36,159 bases of DNA, taken from an uncultured Bacilli bacterium (lineage in GTDB: Bacteria > Bacillota_I > Bacilli_A > RF39 > UBA660). The position numbers and the translations under genes were made by a program. The notes below the pieces were generated by a model. It worked only from the letters and a program-made list of their open reading frames with translations, did no database searches and had not been told where the DNA came from. The stretch is from the NCBI GenBank assembly GCA_944358455.1, contig CALVRE010000028.1, positions 1 through 36,159 of the forward strand, in the 5' to 3' direction. Shown piece by piece: positions 18,199 through 27,138 of this stretch (its first letter is position 1; each line of letters begins with the position of its first letter).

Positions 18199-18247
18199 TT
18201 CTACTTTTGTCGAATTGGTTTATGGCAGTGTCAAAAAGTGTTAAATT
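18199..18247 (+). promoter_or_regulatory. Candidate alternative-sigma promoter of the STAS gene (copy A)
   Basis: TTCTA (18199-18203), 5 nt, GTCGAATTGGTTTA (18209-18222), 15 nt, GTGTTAAATT (18238-18247). The same block, with the same spacing, precedes the sigma gene at 20018-20066, while the 15-nt spacer itself is not conserved. It lacks a sigma-A -35/-10 pair. GGTTTA would be the -35 and GTGTTAAATT the -10. Confidence 0.6.
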
Positions 18248-18264
18248 AGATGTGAGGTGATTTT

Positions 18265-18612
18265 ATGCTAGATATCAATATGGAATTTCGTAAGGGAATC
18301 TTATTTGTTCGCCTCAGTGGAGAACTTACCAAGAATACAGTGAATCAGTTAAATGAAGAGGTGACGAAGAGAATCGAAAAAAGTGGAATTAATAATGTCG
18401 TCTTTAATATTGAAGAATTAAATGTTATTGACATTAAAGGAATTCATGCTTTATTTTATAATTATGAAGTTTGTCATAAAGGTCATGGAAAGACTTTGTT
18501 ATGTGGTTTAAATAACACTCTCGTCAAACATCGAATTGAACATAGCCGTTTACTAAAATATATGTTAGAGGCGAGTGATGAACTTAGTGCCTTTACAATG
18601 ATTGATTTATAA
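18265..18612 (+). CDS. STAS-domain protein (SpoIIAA/RsbV-like) without phospho-serine
   Basis: 115 residues covering one complete STAS domain, the fold of anti-sigma-factor antagonists. The opening MEFRKGILFVRLSGELT is typical. In SpoIIAA and RsbV the segment reads D-S-S-G-L, with the serine phosphorylated by the anti-sigma kinase. Here it is VIDIKGIHAL, with Ile and Lys in place of the two serines. It therefore cannot be switched by the usual phosphorylation, if it still partners a SpoIIAB/RsbW-type kinase. RBS GAGGTG. It shares its upstream block with the sigma gene at 20091, which supports a joint role. It could alternatively have drifted to another STAS function. Confidence 0.82.
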   Translation: MLDINMEFRKGILFVRLSGELTKNTVNQLNEEVTKRIEKSGINNVVFNIEELNVIDIKGIHALFYNYEVCHKGHGKTLLCGLNNTLVKHRIEHSRLLKYMLEASDELSAFTMIDL

Positions 18613-18618
18613 ATAGTC

Positions 18619-18646
18619 TTGACAAATATGATAGATGTTTTATAAT
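18619..18646 (+). promoter_or_regulatory. Promoter of the metK leader
   Basis: TTGACA (18619-18624), 16-nt spacer, TATAAT (18641-18646), close to consensus. Confidence 0.88.
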
Positions 18647-18663
18647 GAAGATGAAATATATTG

Positions 18664-18760
18664 TTCTTATCAAGAGAGGCAGAGGGAATAGGCCCTACGA
18701 AGCCCAGCAACCTACCGAATGGTGTGGTGCTAAATCCTACGGGAAACCGATAGATAAGTA
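18664..18760 (+). promoter_or_regulatory. SAM-I (S-box) riboswitch
   Basis: P1 is CTTATC (18666-18671) with GATAAG (18753-18758). The S-box conserved blocks are present: AGAGAGGCAGAGGGA, GAAGCCCAGCAACC, GGTGCTAAATCC. SAM binding stabilises P1. The 3' arm TAAGTA (18755-18760) can instead pair with TACTTA (18769-18774) as antiterminator. Confidence 0.97.
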
Positions 18761-18765
18761 ATTGG

Positions 18766-18805
18766 AAGTACTTACTGGTTTTCCGTAAGTGCTTTTCTTT
18801 TTGAG
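18766..18805 (+). terminator. SAM-controlled terminator
   Basis: AAGTACTTAC (18766-18775) pairs with GTAAGTGCTT (18785-18794, one G-U), followed by a T-rich run. It forms when SAM is bound, shutting off metK. Confidence 0.92.
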
Positions 18806-18820
18806 AAAGAAGGAGGATTT

Positions 18821-19987
18821 ATGGAAACTTTAAAAACATGTGAAATGGTGATGAAAGGACATCCTGATAAATTATGTGATCAAATTGCTGATGCGATTAT
18901 GGATGAATATTATCGTCATGATCAGTATGCCAAAACAGCGATCGAAGTATGTGCAAGTTACAAACGCATTTTAATTATGGGAGAGGTGACAAGTATTTAT
19001 CAATTTGATATCGAATCTCTCGTGCGTAAGGTTATTTGTGAAATTGGTTATGATAGGGATGAATTAGGTTTCAATGGGAACACGATATCAATCGATATCG
19101 ATCTTCATGAACAGTCTTCGGACATTGCATTAGGAGTTGATCAATCGAGTGATGATATGAAAGAATGGGGGGCCGGTGATCAAGGAATGATGTATGGATA
19201 TGCGACAAATGAAACGGAAACTTATATGCCATTACCCTATGTATTAACACAAAAATTAGCTTTTTCATTAGAAAAGGCACATGAGAAATTACCTTATTTG
19301 CGTCCAGATGGTAAAATGCAAGTAACGGTTTTATATAGCGGGAAAAAACCAATAAAAGTAACCAGTATTGTTTTGTCCACACAACACGATGAAATAGATA
19401 TCACTAAACTTCGCAAAGAGATCAAAGAATACGTGATTGATCCAGTTATACCCAAAGAACTGATCAATGAGGATATGATGATTCAAATTAATCCGACCGG
19501 ACGATTTGTCATTGGTGGACCGGTTGGTGATACAGGATTAACAGGAAGGAAGATTATGGTCGATACTTACGGTGGAATTGCGCATCACGGTGGTGGATCT
19601 TTCAGTGGAAAAGATATGACGAAAGTAGATCGCAGTGCAGCTTATTACGCTCGTTATGTTGCTAAAAATGTCGTGGCAGCTAAATTGTGTGATGAATGCG
19701 AAATTGCTCTTTCTTATGCGATTGGAACAAGCAGGCCGACGATGATTCAAGTTAATACGTTTGGAACCGAAAAAATTCCTGTCGAAACGATTCAAAAAAT
19801 AATTGAGGAAAATTTTGATTTCCGCCCAAAGCATATGATCGAAGAATTAAAATTAAAAGAAATTCCTTATTTTCCTCTAGCTAGTTATGGCCATTTTGGA
19901 AGAAATGATCAAAATCTTTCTTATGAAAAATGTGACAAAGTAAAACAGATTCAAGAAACTCTTAAAAGACAACAAATTTCTCTTTAA
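18821..19987 (+). CDS. metK: S-adenosylmethionine synthetase
   Basis: 388 residues, near family length. It makes S-adenosylmethionine from methionine and ATP. Signatures: GHPDKLCDQIADAI near the N-terminus, GAGDQGMMYGYA in the centre, and the P-loop-like GGGSFSGKDMTKVDRSAAY (about 251-270). Most bacterial MetK have TEGHPDK where this has MKGHPDK, so it belongs to a somewhat divergent subgroup. RBS AGGAGG. Repressed by SAM through the S-box leader just upstream. It sits between the STAS and sigma genes. Confidence 0.97.
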   Translation: METLKTCEMVMKGHPDKLCDQIADAIMDEYYRHDQYAKTAIEVCASYKRILIMGEVTSIYQFDIESLVRKVICEIGYDRDELGFNGNTISIDIDLHEQSSDIALGVDQSSDDMKEWGAGDQGMMYGYATNETETYMPLPYVLTQKLAFSLEKAHEKLPYLRPDGKMQVTVLYSGKKPIKVTSIVLSTQHDEIDITKLRKEIKEYVIDPVIPKELINEDMMIQINPTGRFVIGGPVGDTGLTGRKIMVDTYGGIAHHGGGSFSGKDMTKVDRSAAYYARYVAKNVVAAKLCDECEIALSYAIGTSRPTMIQVNTFGTEKIPVETIQKIIEENFDFRPKHMIEELKLKEIPYFPLASYGHFGRNDQNLSYEKCDKVKQIQETLKRQQISL

Positions 19988-20017
19988 AAAAGTAGAAATT
20001 TGACGATCGAAAAAAAA

Positions 20018-20066
20018 TTCTATTTGTGTCGAACTGGTATAAATATCATTTTTCTTGTGCTAAATT
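20018..20066 (+). promoter_or_regulatory. Candidate alternative-sigma promoter of the sigma gene (copy B)
   Basis: TTCTA (20018-20022), 5 nt, GTCGAACTGGTATA (20028-20041), 15 nt, GTGCTAAATT (20057-20066). Aligned without gaps to copy A, 20 of the first 24 and 9 of the last 10 bases are identical. GGTATA is close to the -35 (GTATA) of the SigF/SigG group. Confidence 0.6.
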
Positions 20067-20090
20067 GTAATAGCAAGAGGAGGAATTTTT

Positions 20091-20762
20091 ATGAATACAG
20101 AATTGACCGATTTAGTATTGGAAAATGAAAAACTTCTTTATTCTATCATCCATAAATATTTTCCTAATTATCCAAATAAAGAAGATTTATTACAAGTGGG
20201 CAGTATTGGATTATTGAAGGCTTATCAGAATTTTGACCCAACCAAAGGTGCAAAATTGACAACTTATGCTTATCCGTATATTTATGGTGAGATGAAAAAA
20301 TATGTGCGTGAAGATCGAGGAATAAAAGTAAGTCGGGAATTATCAATTTTAAACTTGAAACTTGATCGTGTAAGTTTAATGCTTTCACAATCACTTCATC
20401 GAGAACCGACCGTATCGGAACTAGCACAATATTTAGGTGTTACAGAATTCGATATTATGGAGGCTAGATCGGCAACTAGTCCTATTCATAGTATTGATGA
20501 ACCAATCAATCAAGATGGAAAAGAAATGACTCTTCATGATACTATTGCTGATACGACTCATCGTGCTGATATTGATTTACTTCTAACGCTACGTAGTGAA
20601 TTAAAAAAATTATCATTAAATGAACAACAATTAATCGAACGCCGTTATATGGAAGATATGACACAGACGGAAACGGCTAAAAGTATGGGAATGACACAAG
20701 TACAAGTATCCCGTAGTGAAAATAAAGTCTTATCAAAATTACGCACTAGAATGATGAGTTAG
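20091..20762 (+). CDS. Sigma-70 family factor of the SigF/SigG/SigB group
   Basis: 223 residues, similar in length to SigF. Region 2 is DLLQVGSIGLLKAYQNFD with TTYAYPYIYGEMKKYVRED, the pattern of sporulation and general-stress sigma factors. Region 3 is about 95-160. Region 4 (about 175-222) contains LIERRYMEDMTQTETAKSMG and a helix-turn-helix ending VQVSRSENK. There is no region 1.1, so it is an alternative rather than the primary factor. RBS GAGGAGG. A candidate autoregulatory promoter lies upstream and is shared with the STAS gene. Whether it serves sporulation or stress cannot be decided from the sequence. Confidence 0.9.
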   Translation: MNTELTDLVLENEKLLYSIIHKYFPNYPNKEDLLQVGSIGLLKAYQNFDPTKGAKLTTYAYPYIYGEMKKYVREDRGIKVSRELSILNLKLDRVSLMLSQSLHREPTVSELAQYLGVTEFDIMEARSATSPIHSIDEPINQDGKEMTLHDTIADTTHRADIDLLLTLRSELKKLSLNEQQLIERRYMEDMTQTETAKSMGMTQVQVSRSENKVLSKLRTRMMS

Positions 20763-20791
20763 TTGACAATTTTATGAAAAACAGTTAGAAT
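20763..20791 (+). promoter_or_regulatory. Promoter of the glyS T-box leader
   Basis: TTGACA (20763-20768), 17-nt spacer, TAGAAT (20786-20791), starting right after the sigma gene stop codon. Confidence 0.88.
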
Positions 20792-20797
20792 GGAAAT

Positions 20798-20920
20798 ATA
20801 TAACAAAGCGATGACGTGGGATGGAAACCAAAGAGCGATTACGAAAAGATGATTCTTCTGGAATAAGTAAGGTGGAACCGCGGGATAACTCGTCCTTACA
20901 ATTTATTCCAGATTTTTTTT
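20798..20920 (+). promoter_or_regulatory. T-box leader of glyS, unusually short
   Basis: The T-box AAGGTGGAACCGCG is at 20869-20882. The terminator pairs TGGAATAAGTAAGG (20859-20872) with CCTTAC plus TTTATTCCAG (20894-20911), then eight T. Only about 60 nt lie between the start of the leader and the T-box region, so stem I is much reduced. GCGATGAC (20808-20815) resembles the base of stem I. A glycine specifier could not be fixed; GGA and GGG triplets occur at 20817-20824. Confidence 0.88.
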
Positions 20921-21027
20921 GTATTGAGAAAGTTGATTCAATATTTTGTTTTACCAACTTATTACCCAAAGTTTCGCTTGTTAAAAATTAGAATATTATT
21001 TTTATGAAAAGGAAAGTAGGGATGATG

Positions 21028-22407
21028 ATGGAAAAGTTGACACTCGAAAAGTTAGTGAATTTATGCAAACAATATGGATTTATTTTTCAAGGTAGTGAGA
21101 TTTACGGTGGACTTGCCAATACTTGGGATTACGGCCCATTAGGAGTAGAATTAAAAAATAATATTAAAAAAGCATGGATTAAAAAATTTATTCAAGAAAG
21201 CATTTATAATGTTGGTATGGACTCGGCTATTTTAATGAATCCAAAAGTATGGGAAGCAAGTGGCCACTTGAAAACGTTTAATGATCCTTTAATCGATTGT
21301 AGACATTGCAAGACTAGACATCGAGCTGACAAATTAATTTCTGATTTTACCAAAGGTAAAGTTGAAGCAGATGGTTGGACAAACGAACAAATGATGGATT
21401 ATATTAGAGAAAATCACATTGTATGTCCAAACTGTGGAAAGTTGGATTATACTGATATTCGTCAATTTAATTTGATGTTCAAAACGTTTCAAGGTGTAAC
21501 AGAAGATGCCAAGAGTACGATTTATTTGCGCCCTGAAACAGCACAAGGCATATTTACTAATTTTCTTAATGTTCAACGAAGCATGCGGTTAAAATTACCA
21601 TTTGGAATTGGACAGGTAGGAAAGAGTTTTCGTAATGAGATTACGCCGGGTAATTTTATTTTCCGCATTCGCGAATTTGAACAAATGGAATTAGAACTTT
21701 TCTGTAAACCGGGCACTGAATTAGAATGGTTTACTTATTGGAAAGAATATTGTGTTAATTGGCTTCGTGAATTAGGGATAAAAGAAGAGAATCTTCGTTT
21801 ACGCGATCATGAAAAAGAAGAATTAAGTTTTTATAGTAATGCTACAACAGATATCGAATATAAATTTCCATTTGGATTTGGTGAATTATGGGGAATTGCT
21901 AGTCGTACCGATTATGACTTGACTCAACATGAAAAATATTCTGGTGTTAGCATGGCCTATCTTGATCCAGAGACAAATGAAAAATACATTCCTTATGTAA
22001 TCGAGCCATCATTAGGTGCTGATCGTGTAACATTAGCTTTTTTATCTGATGCATATGAACAAGAAGAATTAGAAAATGGTGACACAAGGGAAGTAATGCA
22101 TTTTCATCCTTTTTTAGCACCTTATAAAGTGGCTGTATTACCACTTGTAAAGAAATTTCATAGTGAAAAGGCAATGGAAGTATATCAAACTTTATGTAAA
22201 TATTTTATGACTGCTTATGATGAATCAGGAAATATTGGAAAACGTTATCGTAGACAAGATATTATTGGAACTCCTATGTGTATTACGATCGATGACGAGA
22301 CAATACAGCATAATACAGTGACAATACGTGATCGTGATACGATGGAACAAATTACACTTCCATTAGATCAAATTGTAGAATATATAACAAAACAAATTGC
22401 ATTTTAA
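21028..22407 (+). CDS. glyS: Glycyl-tRNA synthetase, single-chain dimeric type
   Basis: About 460 residues, class II aminoacyl-tRNA synthetase of the alpha2 (archaeal/eukaryal-like) kind used by many Bacillota and mycoplasmas. Motifs: [65 protein letters not shown] (motif 2 region), and ADRVTLAFL near motif 3, followed by the anticodon-binding domain. Three adjacent ATGs (21022, 21025, 21028) are possible. The third has the best spacing from AGTAGGG; the frame is open from 21004. Controlled by the T-box upstream, i.e. induced when uncharged tRNA-Gly accumulates. Confidence 0.96.
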   Translation: MEKLTLEKLVNLCKQYGFIFQGSEIYGGLANTWDYGPLGVELKNNIKKAWIKKFIQESIYNVGMDSAILMNPKVWEASGHLKTFNDPLIDCRHCKTRHRADKLISDFTKGKVEADGWTNEQMMDYIRENHIVCPNCGKLDYTDIRQFNLMFKTFQGVTEDAKSTIYLRPETAQGIFTNFLNVQRSMRLKLPFGIGQVGKSFRNEITPGNFIFRIREFEQMELELFCKPGTELEWFTYWKEYCVNWLRELGIKEENLRLRDHEKEELSFYSNATTDIEYKFPFGFGELWGIASRTDYDLTQHEKYSGVSMAYLDPETNEKYIPYVIEPSLGADRVTLAFLSDAYEQEELENGDTREVMHFHPFLAPYKVAVLPLVKKFHSEKAMEVYQTLCKYFMTAYDESGNIGKRYRRQDIIGTPMCITIDDETIQHNTVTIRDRDTMEQITLPLDQIVEYITKQIAF

Positions 22408-22441
22408 AAAAGATTCGCATCATTTGATGTAAATCTTTTTT
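22406..22441 (+). terminator. Terminator of glyS
   Basis: AAAAGATT, then CATCA/TGATG around a TT loop, and AATCTTTTTT (22407-22441): one long imperfect hairpin with T-run. Confidence 0.82.
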
Positions 22442-22560
22442 ATTGATTATAAACGTAGGAAGGAATTGAGCTTAAATTTAGATATGAGAAGATTTTTGGG
22501 ATAATGGTTGTTTCTGAAATTATTTTTTTTCGTATTCTAAAAATAGGAGGAGAGGATAAA

Positions 22561-23358
22561 ATGGATGATATTTATCAAAGGGCTCTTTGTAAAGTAGAAA
22601 ATGGTAAAAAATGTAGACCTAACTGTTGCATTGTTGCGGGTTTAACAGGACCAACTGGAGCAACGGGACCAACTGGAGCAACGGGACCAACTGGAGCAAC
22701 GGGACCAACTGGAGCAACAGGACCAATTGGAGCAACAGGATCAATTGGAGCAACGGGACCAACTGGAGCAACAGGATCAATTGGAGCAACGGGACCAACT
22801 GGAGCAACGGGACCAACTGGAGCAACAGGACCGACTGGAGCAACGGGACCAACTGGAGCAACGGGACCAACTGGGGCAACGGGACCAACTGGGGCAACGG
22901 GACCAATTGGAGCAACGGGACCAACTGGAGCAATTGCCCCAACAGAAGCGTTAACGGCAGTAGATCCAGCTCCACAACCAAGTACGGCTAATCAGCCATT
23001 AACATTTCAAAACAATGTCGTTTTAGTAGGAGATTCTATTTCTCATGATACAAATTCATCAGACCTATTAATTTCGAATAATGGTATATATCAAGTTCTT
23101 TTTAACGGTAGTGTTGGTCCATTGTCCACTACTACTTTGCCTGCTTCAGTTACCATTTATTTGACCGAGAATGGTTCCATCAGTAATGTTGGTGTAGCAA
23201 GAAGTGTATTTAATGAGACAGATGTTAATACAATTTCTTTTCAAGGACTTTTAAATGTTACTGATGCACCAGTTACATTAAATGTATTAGTAGAAAATTC
23301 TGGATTTATATTTAGTGATGTTACCATAACAATTATTAAAATAGGGGATATTAATTGA
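22561..23358 (+). CDS. Collagen-like protein 1 (BclA-like layout)
   Basis: 265 residues from the ATG at 22561, which follows AGGAGGAGAGG; the frame is open from 22504. Leader [11 protein letters not shown] (residues 1-11) continues with cysteines at about 10, 18, 22 and 23 and is nearly repeated in the next gene. About 33 Gly-X-Y triplets, mostly GPT-GAT, run from residue 27 to about 125. The C-terminal ~135 residues are a beta-rich globular domain like the C1q/TNF-like trimerising heads of BclA. There is no classic signal peptide. Likely a trimeric surface filament, possibly a spore-surface or exosporium-type protein and O-glycosylated by the neighbouring enzyme; that part is inference. Confidence 0.87.
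   Translation: MDDIYQRALCKVENGKKCRPNCCIVAGLTGPTGATGPTGATGPTGATGPTGATGPIGATGSIGATGPTGATGSIGATGPTGATGPTGATGPTGATGPTGATGPTGATGPTGATGPIGATGPTGAIAPTEALTAVDPAPQPSTANQPLTFQNNVVLVGDSISHDTNSSDLLISNNGIYQVLFNGSVGPLSTTTLPASVTIYLTENGSISNVGVARSVFNETDVNTISFQGLLNVTDAPVTLNVLVENSGFIFSDVTITIIKIGDIN
22648..22935 (+). repeat. 18-bp tandem repeat array, 16 units
   Basis: Exactly 288 bp of GGACCAACTGGAGCAACG-type units encoding GPTGAT. Variants differ by single bases (ACG/ACA, CCA/TCA, ACT/ATT, GGA/GGG). The unit length keeps frame, so copy-number change would lengthen or shorten the filament without breaking the gene. Confidence 0.95.
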
Positions 23359-23494
23359 AATTTTGATAGATATTTATGATTAGATGTTAATTTGTATGAC
23401 CTATTTATTAAATAATATCGTTTTTATTTATAAAAGTTACTTTTTCGTGATAGTTGCTCTTTCTAAATCTTTTTTTTCTCATATTTTATATTAG

Positions 23495-24490
<996 letters not shown>

Positions 24491-24538
24491 TCGATACAAT
24501 TTTATAGAGAGATTATTATTACATCATATAATATTTTT

Positions 24539-24578
24539 AATGAGCTAATTCTTTTTATAAAAGGATGGCTCATTTTTA
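24539..24578 (+). terminator. Terminator of the collagen-like pair
   Basis: AATGAGC (24539-24545), inner ATTCTTTT/AAAAGGAT stem, GCTCATT (24568-24574), then T-run. Confidence 0.82.
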
Positions 24579-24614
24579 ATAAGAAAATATACTAATAATA
24601 GAAAGGGGAATAGT

Positions 24615-25691
24615 ATGAAAGTATGTGTTTATGCGATTTGTAAAAACGAGAGTGTATTTGTCGATCGATGGGTGGATTCGATGAGTGAAGCGGATGAAAT
24701 CTATGTATTAGATACTGGATCTACAGATGATACGGTTGCCAAGTTAAAAAAAAGAAAGGTTCATGTGAAAGTCGAGAAAATAGAACCATGGCGTTTTGAT
24801 GTAGCTCGAAATCGTTCACTCGATTTCGTTCCTAGCGATGTTGATATTTGCGTTTGTACTGATTTAGATGAGGTGTTTGTTTCTGGATGGCGCAAAAAAT
24901 TAGAAGAAATTTGGCAAGATGATACGACGCGAGCTCGCTATAATTATAATTGGAGTTTTGATGAGTATGGTAAGCCTGCTGTCAATTTTTATATTGAAAA
25001 GATTCATAAACGAGATCAATATCGATGGACGCATCCAGTTCATGAGGTATTAACTTATTCAGGAAATGAAGAAAAATTTGTAACGACTGATGAAATTACT
25101 CTTAATCATTATCCTGATTCGACGAAATCAAGAGGTAGTTATCTAGGACTTTTAGAATTATCAGTACAAGAGGATCCAGAAGATGATCGTAATATGCATT
25201 ATCTTGGTAGAGAGTATATGTATTATGGAAGATGGAATGAATGTATTGATACTCTTATCAAACATCTCAATTTAAAACGAGCAATTTGGAAAGATGAAAG
25301 ATGTGCATCGATGCGTTTTATTGCTCGATCTTATCAAAATTTACATCGTCCTTTAGAAGCTAAAATGTGGCTTGATTTAGCAATCAAAGAAGCACCTTAT
25401 TTAAGAGAACCGTATGTCGAAAGAGCTTTGTTAGCATATCATGAAAAAGATTGGATGGAAGTAGAATTTTACTGTCGGGAGGCTTTGAAAATTACAGAGC
25501 ATGCTAAGAGTTATATTAATGAACCTTATTGTTGGGACTATACGATTTATGATTTATTATCACTTAGTCTTTATTTTCAAGGAAAATATGAAGAGGCTGT
25601 TATTTATATCGATAAAGCAATCGAGATGAATCCAAATGATGCTCGACTTAAGAAAAATCGTCAATATTTTGTTAAAAAAAGAGAAATTTAA
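24615..25691 (+). CDS. Family 2 glycosyltransferase with TPR-like tail
   Basis: 358 residues. The GT-A domain (1 to about 185) has AICKNES and VLDTGSTDDTV for nucleotide-sugar binding and the DxD metal motif D83-L-D85 in CTDLDEV. HPVHEVL follows the acceptor side. The C-terminal half (about 195-355) is helical repeats of TPR type (YLGREYMYYGRWNEC, SLYFQGKYEEAVIYIDKAI), which often recognise protein substrates. Similar GT2-TPR enzymes glycosylate surface or secreted peptides. Its position after two collagen-like genes suggests it adds the first sugar to their Thr-rich GPTGAT arms. It has its own RBS AAAGGGG. Sugar donor unknown. Confidence 0.88.
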   Translation: MKVCVYAICKNESVFVDRWVDSMSEADEIYVLDTGSTDDTVAKLKKRKVHVKVEKIEPWRFDVARNRSLDFVPSDVDICVCTDLDEVFVSGWRKKLEEIWQDDTTRARYNYNWSFDEYGKPAVNFYIEKIHKRDQYRWTHPVHEVLTYSGNEEKFVTTDEITLNHYPDSTKSRGSYLGLLELSVQEDPEDDRNMHYLGREYMYYGRWNECIDTLIKHLNLKRAIWKDERCASMRFIARSYQNLHRPLEAKMWLDLAIKEAPYLREPYVERALLAYHEKDWMEVEFYCREALKITEHAKSYINEPYCWDYTIYDLLSLSLYFQGKYEEAVIYIDKAIEMNPNDARLKKNRQYFVKKREI

Positions 25692-25706
25692 TTTCTCTTT
25701 TTTATT
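25674..25706 (+). terminator. Terminator of the glycosyltransferase gene
   Basis: A-run plus GAGAAAT (25681-25687), loop TTA, ATTTCTC (25691-25697), T-run; overlaps the stop codon. Confidence 0.88.
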
Positions 25707-25743
25707 ATTATTAGAACGTGGTATAATAATTTTGGTGAAGATT

Positions 25744-26340
25744 ATGAGTGAACGACAAAGAAAACACGATATGAAGAAGAAAATAAAAAAGTTTAGCACT
25801 TATGAGTTTTCTACGATCGATTATGTAAAAAGAAATTATATTGAAAATGGTGTGGCCATTATTAAGCTTAGTAATGTGACATGGGAAGATTTTATCGATC
25901 CTTATAGTGTGAAACAACCTCTTTTGAAGCAAGATATGGCAGATTATATCAAAAGAGTTACTTATAACATTCCTACTTCTTATGCAGTAGAGATTCAAAT
26001 TGAAGATCGTGGCTATTCAGAGGAAGAAAAACGCCAAATTCGAAAATTGATCATCGATTATTTTGGATTGGAAGTGGGAGATAAGATTGTCGATTTAAAT
26101 TTCAATACTGTGAAAGCTCTTATTTTGTTGTTAGTTGGAATCTTTTTCTTGGGGTTATTTTTATTGTTTTCTTATTATGAACAGAATAATATCATTATAG
26201 AGGTTATGTCGATTACCGGTTGGTTTGCCATTTGGGAATTTGTCAATGCTATATGGTTTGAGAGAAGTAAGTTACAACTTGGGCGAATGAATGCTGGCCA
26301 ACTAGCAACAGCTAACATTACTTTTGTTCATCCGGTATAA
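25744..26340 (+). CDS. Membrane protein of unknown function
   Basis: 198 residues from the ATG at 25744 (RBS GGTGAAG); the open frame reaches back to 25636, but the region 25636-25743 overlaps the preceding gene's end and its terminator. The N-terminal two thirds are soluble and charged (YGRT-free, with AVEIQIEDRGYSEEEKRQIRKLI). Two membrane helices lie near 125-147 and 153-175, followed by a short tail. No family recognised. A TATAAT at 25722-25727 with a poor -35 may be its promoter. Confidence 0.72.
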   Translation: MSERQRKHDMKKKIKKFSTYEFSTIDYVKRNYIENGVAIIKLSNVTWEDFIDPYSVKQPLLKQDMADYIKRVTYNIPTSYAVEIQIEDRGYSEEEKRQIRKLIIDYFGLEVGDKIVDLNFNTVKALILLLVGIFFLGLFLLFSYYEQNNIIIEVMSITGWFAIWEFVNAIWFERSKLQLGRMNAGQLATANITFVHPV

Positions 26341-26345
26341 AAATG

Positions 26346-26376
26346 GAAAAACGAATGGACTTCTATTCGTTTTTTT
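26346..26376 (+). terminator. Terminator of the membrane-protein gene
   Basis: AAAAACGAAT (26347-26356), loop GGACTTCT, ATTCGTTTTT (26365-26374), T-run. Confidence 0.85.
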
Positions 26377-26402
26377 GTTACACTATAAGTTAGGTGATAG
26401 CC

Positions 26403-27131
26403 ATGCTTTATACGTCGATCGAAAACAAGAAAATAAAAGATTTAAAAAAGTTAAACACGAGAAAGTATCGTGAAAAGGCCGGCCTTTTTTTGGTGGAAGG
26501 CTCCCATCTTGTCTTAGAGGCGTTTAAAGCAGGTAGACTCGTAGAATTAATTTTAGAGGAAAATGAAACTTTTTCTCTCGATATTGCGACGATGTATGTA
26601 ACGCACAACATTTTATCTTATTTAAGTGATATGGAATCAGTTCCTACGATTATGGGAGTTTGTAAAAAGCAAGAAAGAGAAGATGTAAAAGGAGAACGTC
26701 TATTGTTATTAGATAGTATTCAAGATCCAGGAAATCTGGGAACGATTATTCGAAGTTCTGTTGCTTTTCATGTCGATACATTAGTACTAGGAGAACATAC
26801 TGTGGATTTGTATAATCCTAAAACGGTTCGTTCTAGCCAAGGAATGTTGTTTCATTTGAATGTGGTATCAAGGCCACTTACGAGTTTGATTCCTAGGTTG
26901 AAAGAAGAAGGATTTCATGTGTTTGGAACTCGTGTTACGGGTGGAACACGTTTAAAAGAAATAAAAAGAGTAGAACGATTTGCCGTTATTATGGGAAATG
27001 AAGGTAATGGAATGTCGAATGAAATAGCAGAGCTTTGTGATGATTTTATTTATATCGATATGAATGAGGAATGTGAAAGTTTAAATGTTGGCGTTGCCAC
27101 CAGTATTATTTTGTACGAATTAGATAAGTAG
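26403..27131 (+). CDS. TrmH/SpoU-family RNA 2'-O-methyltransferase
   Basis: 242 residues from the ATG at 26403 (RBS AGGTGAT; frame open from 26394). An N-terminal RNA-binding domain of the L30e-like SpoU_sub_bind type (FLVEGSHLVLEAF) precedes the SPOUT knot. Motif 1 is DSIQDPGNLGTIIRSS, motif 2 is VIMGNEGNGMS, motif 3 is SLNVGVATSIILYEL. Uses S-adenosylmethionine to methylate a ribose, probably in 23S rRNA as RlmB or the YsgA group do; the target nucleotide cannot be told. First gene of the run into rimM-trmD-rplS. Confidence 0.92.
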   Translation: MLYTSIENKKIKDLKKLNTRKYREKAGLFLVEGSHLVLEAFKAGRLVELILEENETFSLDIATMYVTHNILSYLSDMESVPTIMGVCKKQEREDVKGERLLLLDSIQDPGNLGTIIRSSVAFHVDTLVLGEHTVDLYNPKTVRSSQGMLFHLNVVSRPLTSLIPRLKEEGFHVFGTRVTGGTRLKEIKRVERFAVIMGNEGNGMSNEIAELCDDFIYIDMNEECESLNVGVATSIILYELDK

Positions 27132-27138
27132 GTGTAGT

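Noticed and set aside
22648-22935. CRISPR-like regular repeat
   Set aside because: Units are directly abutting with no spacers and encode collagen triplets in frame.
22619-22991. Long open frames on both strands over the Gly-X-Y array
   Set aside because: They are by-products of an 18-bp repeat, which keeps several frames open; their translations are monotonous LLQLVP or NWSNGT repeats without start signals.
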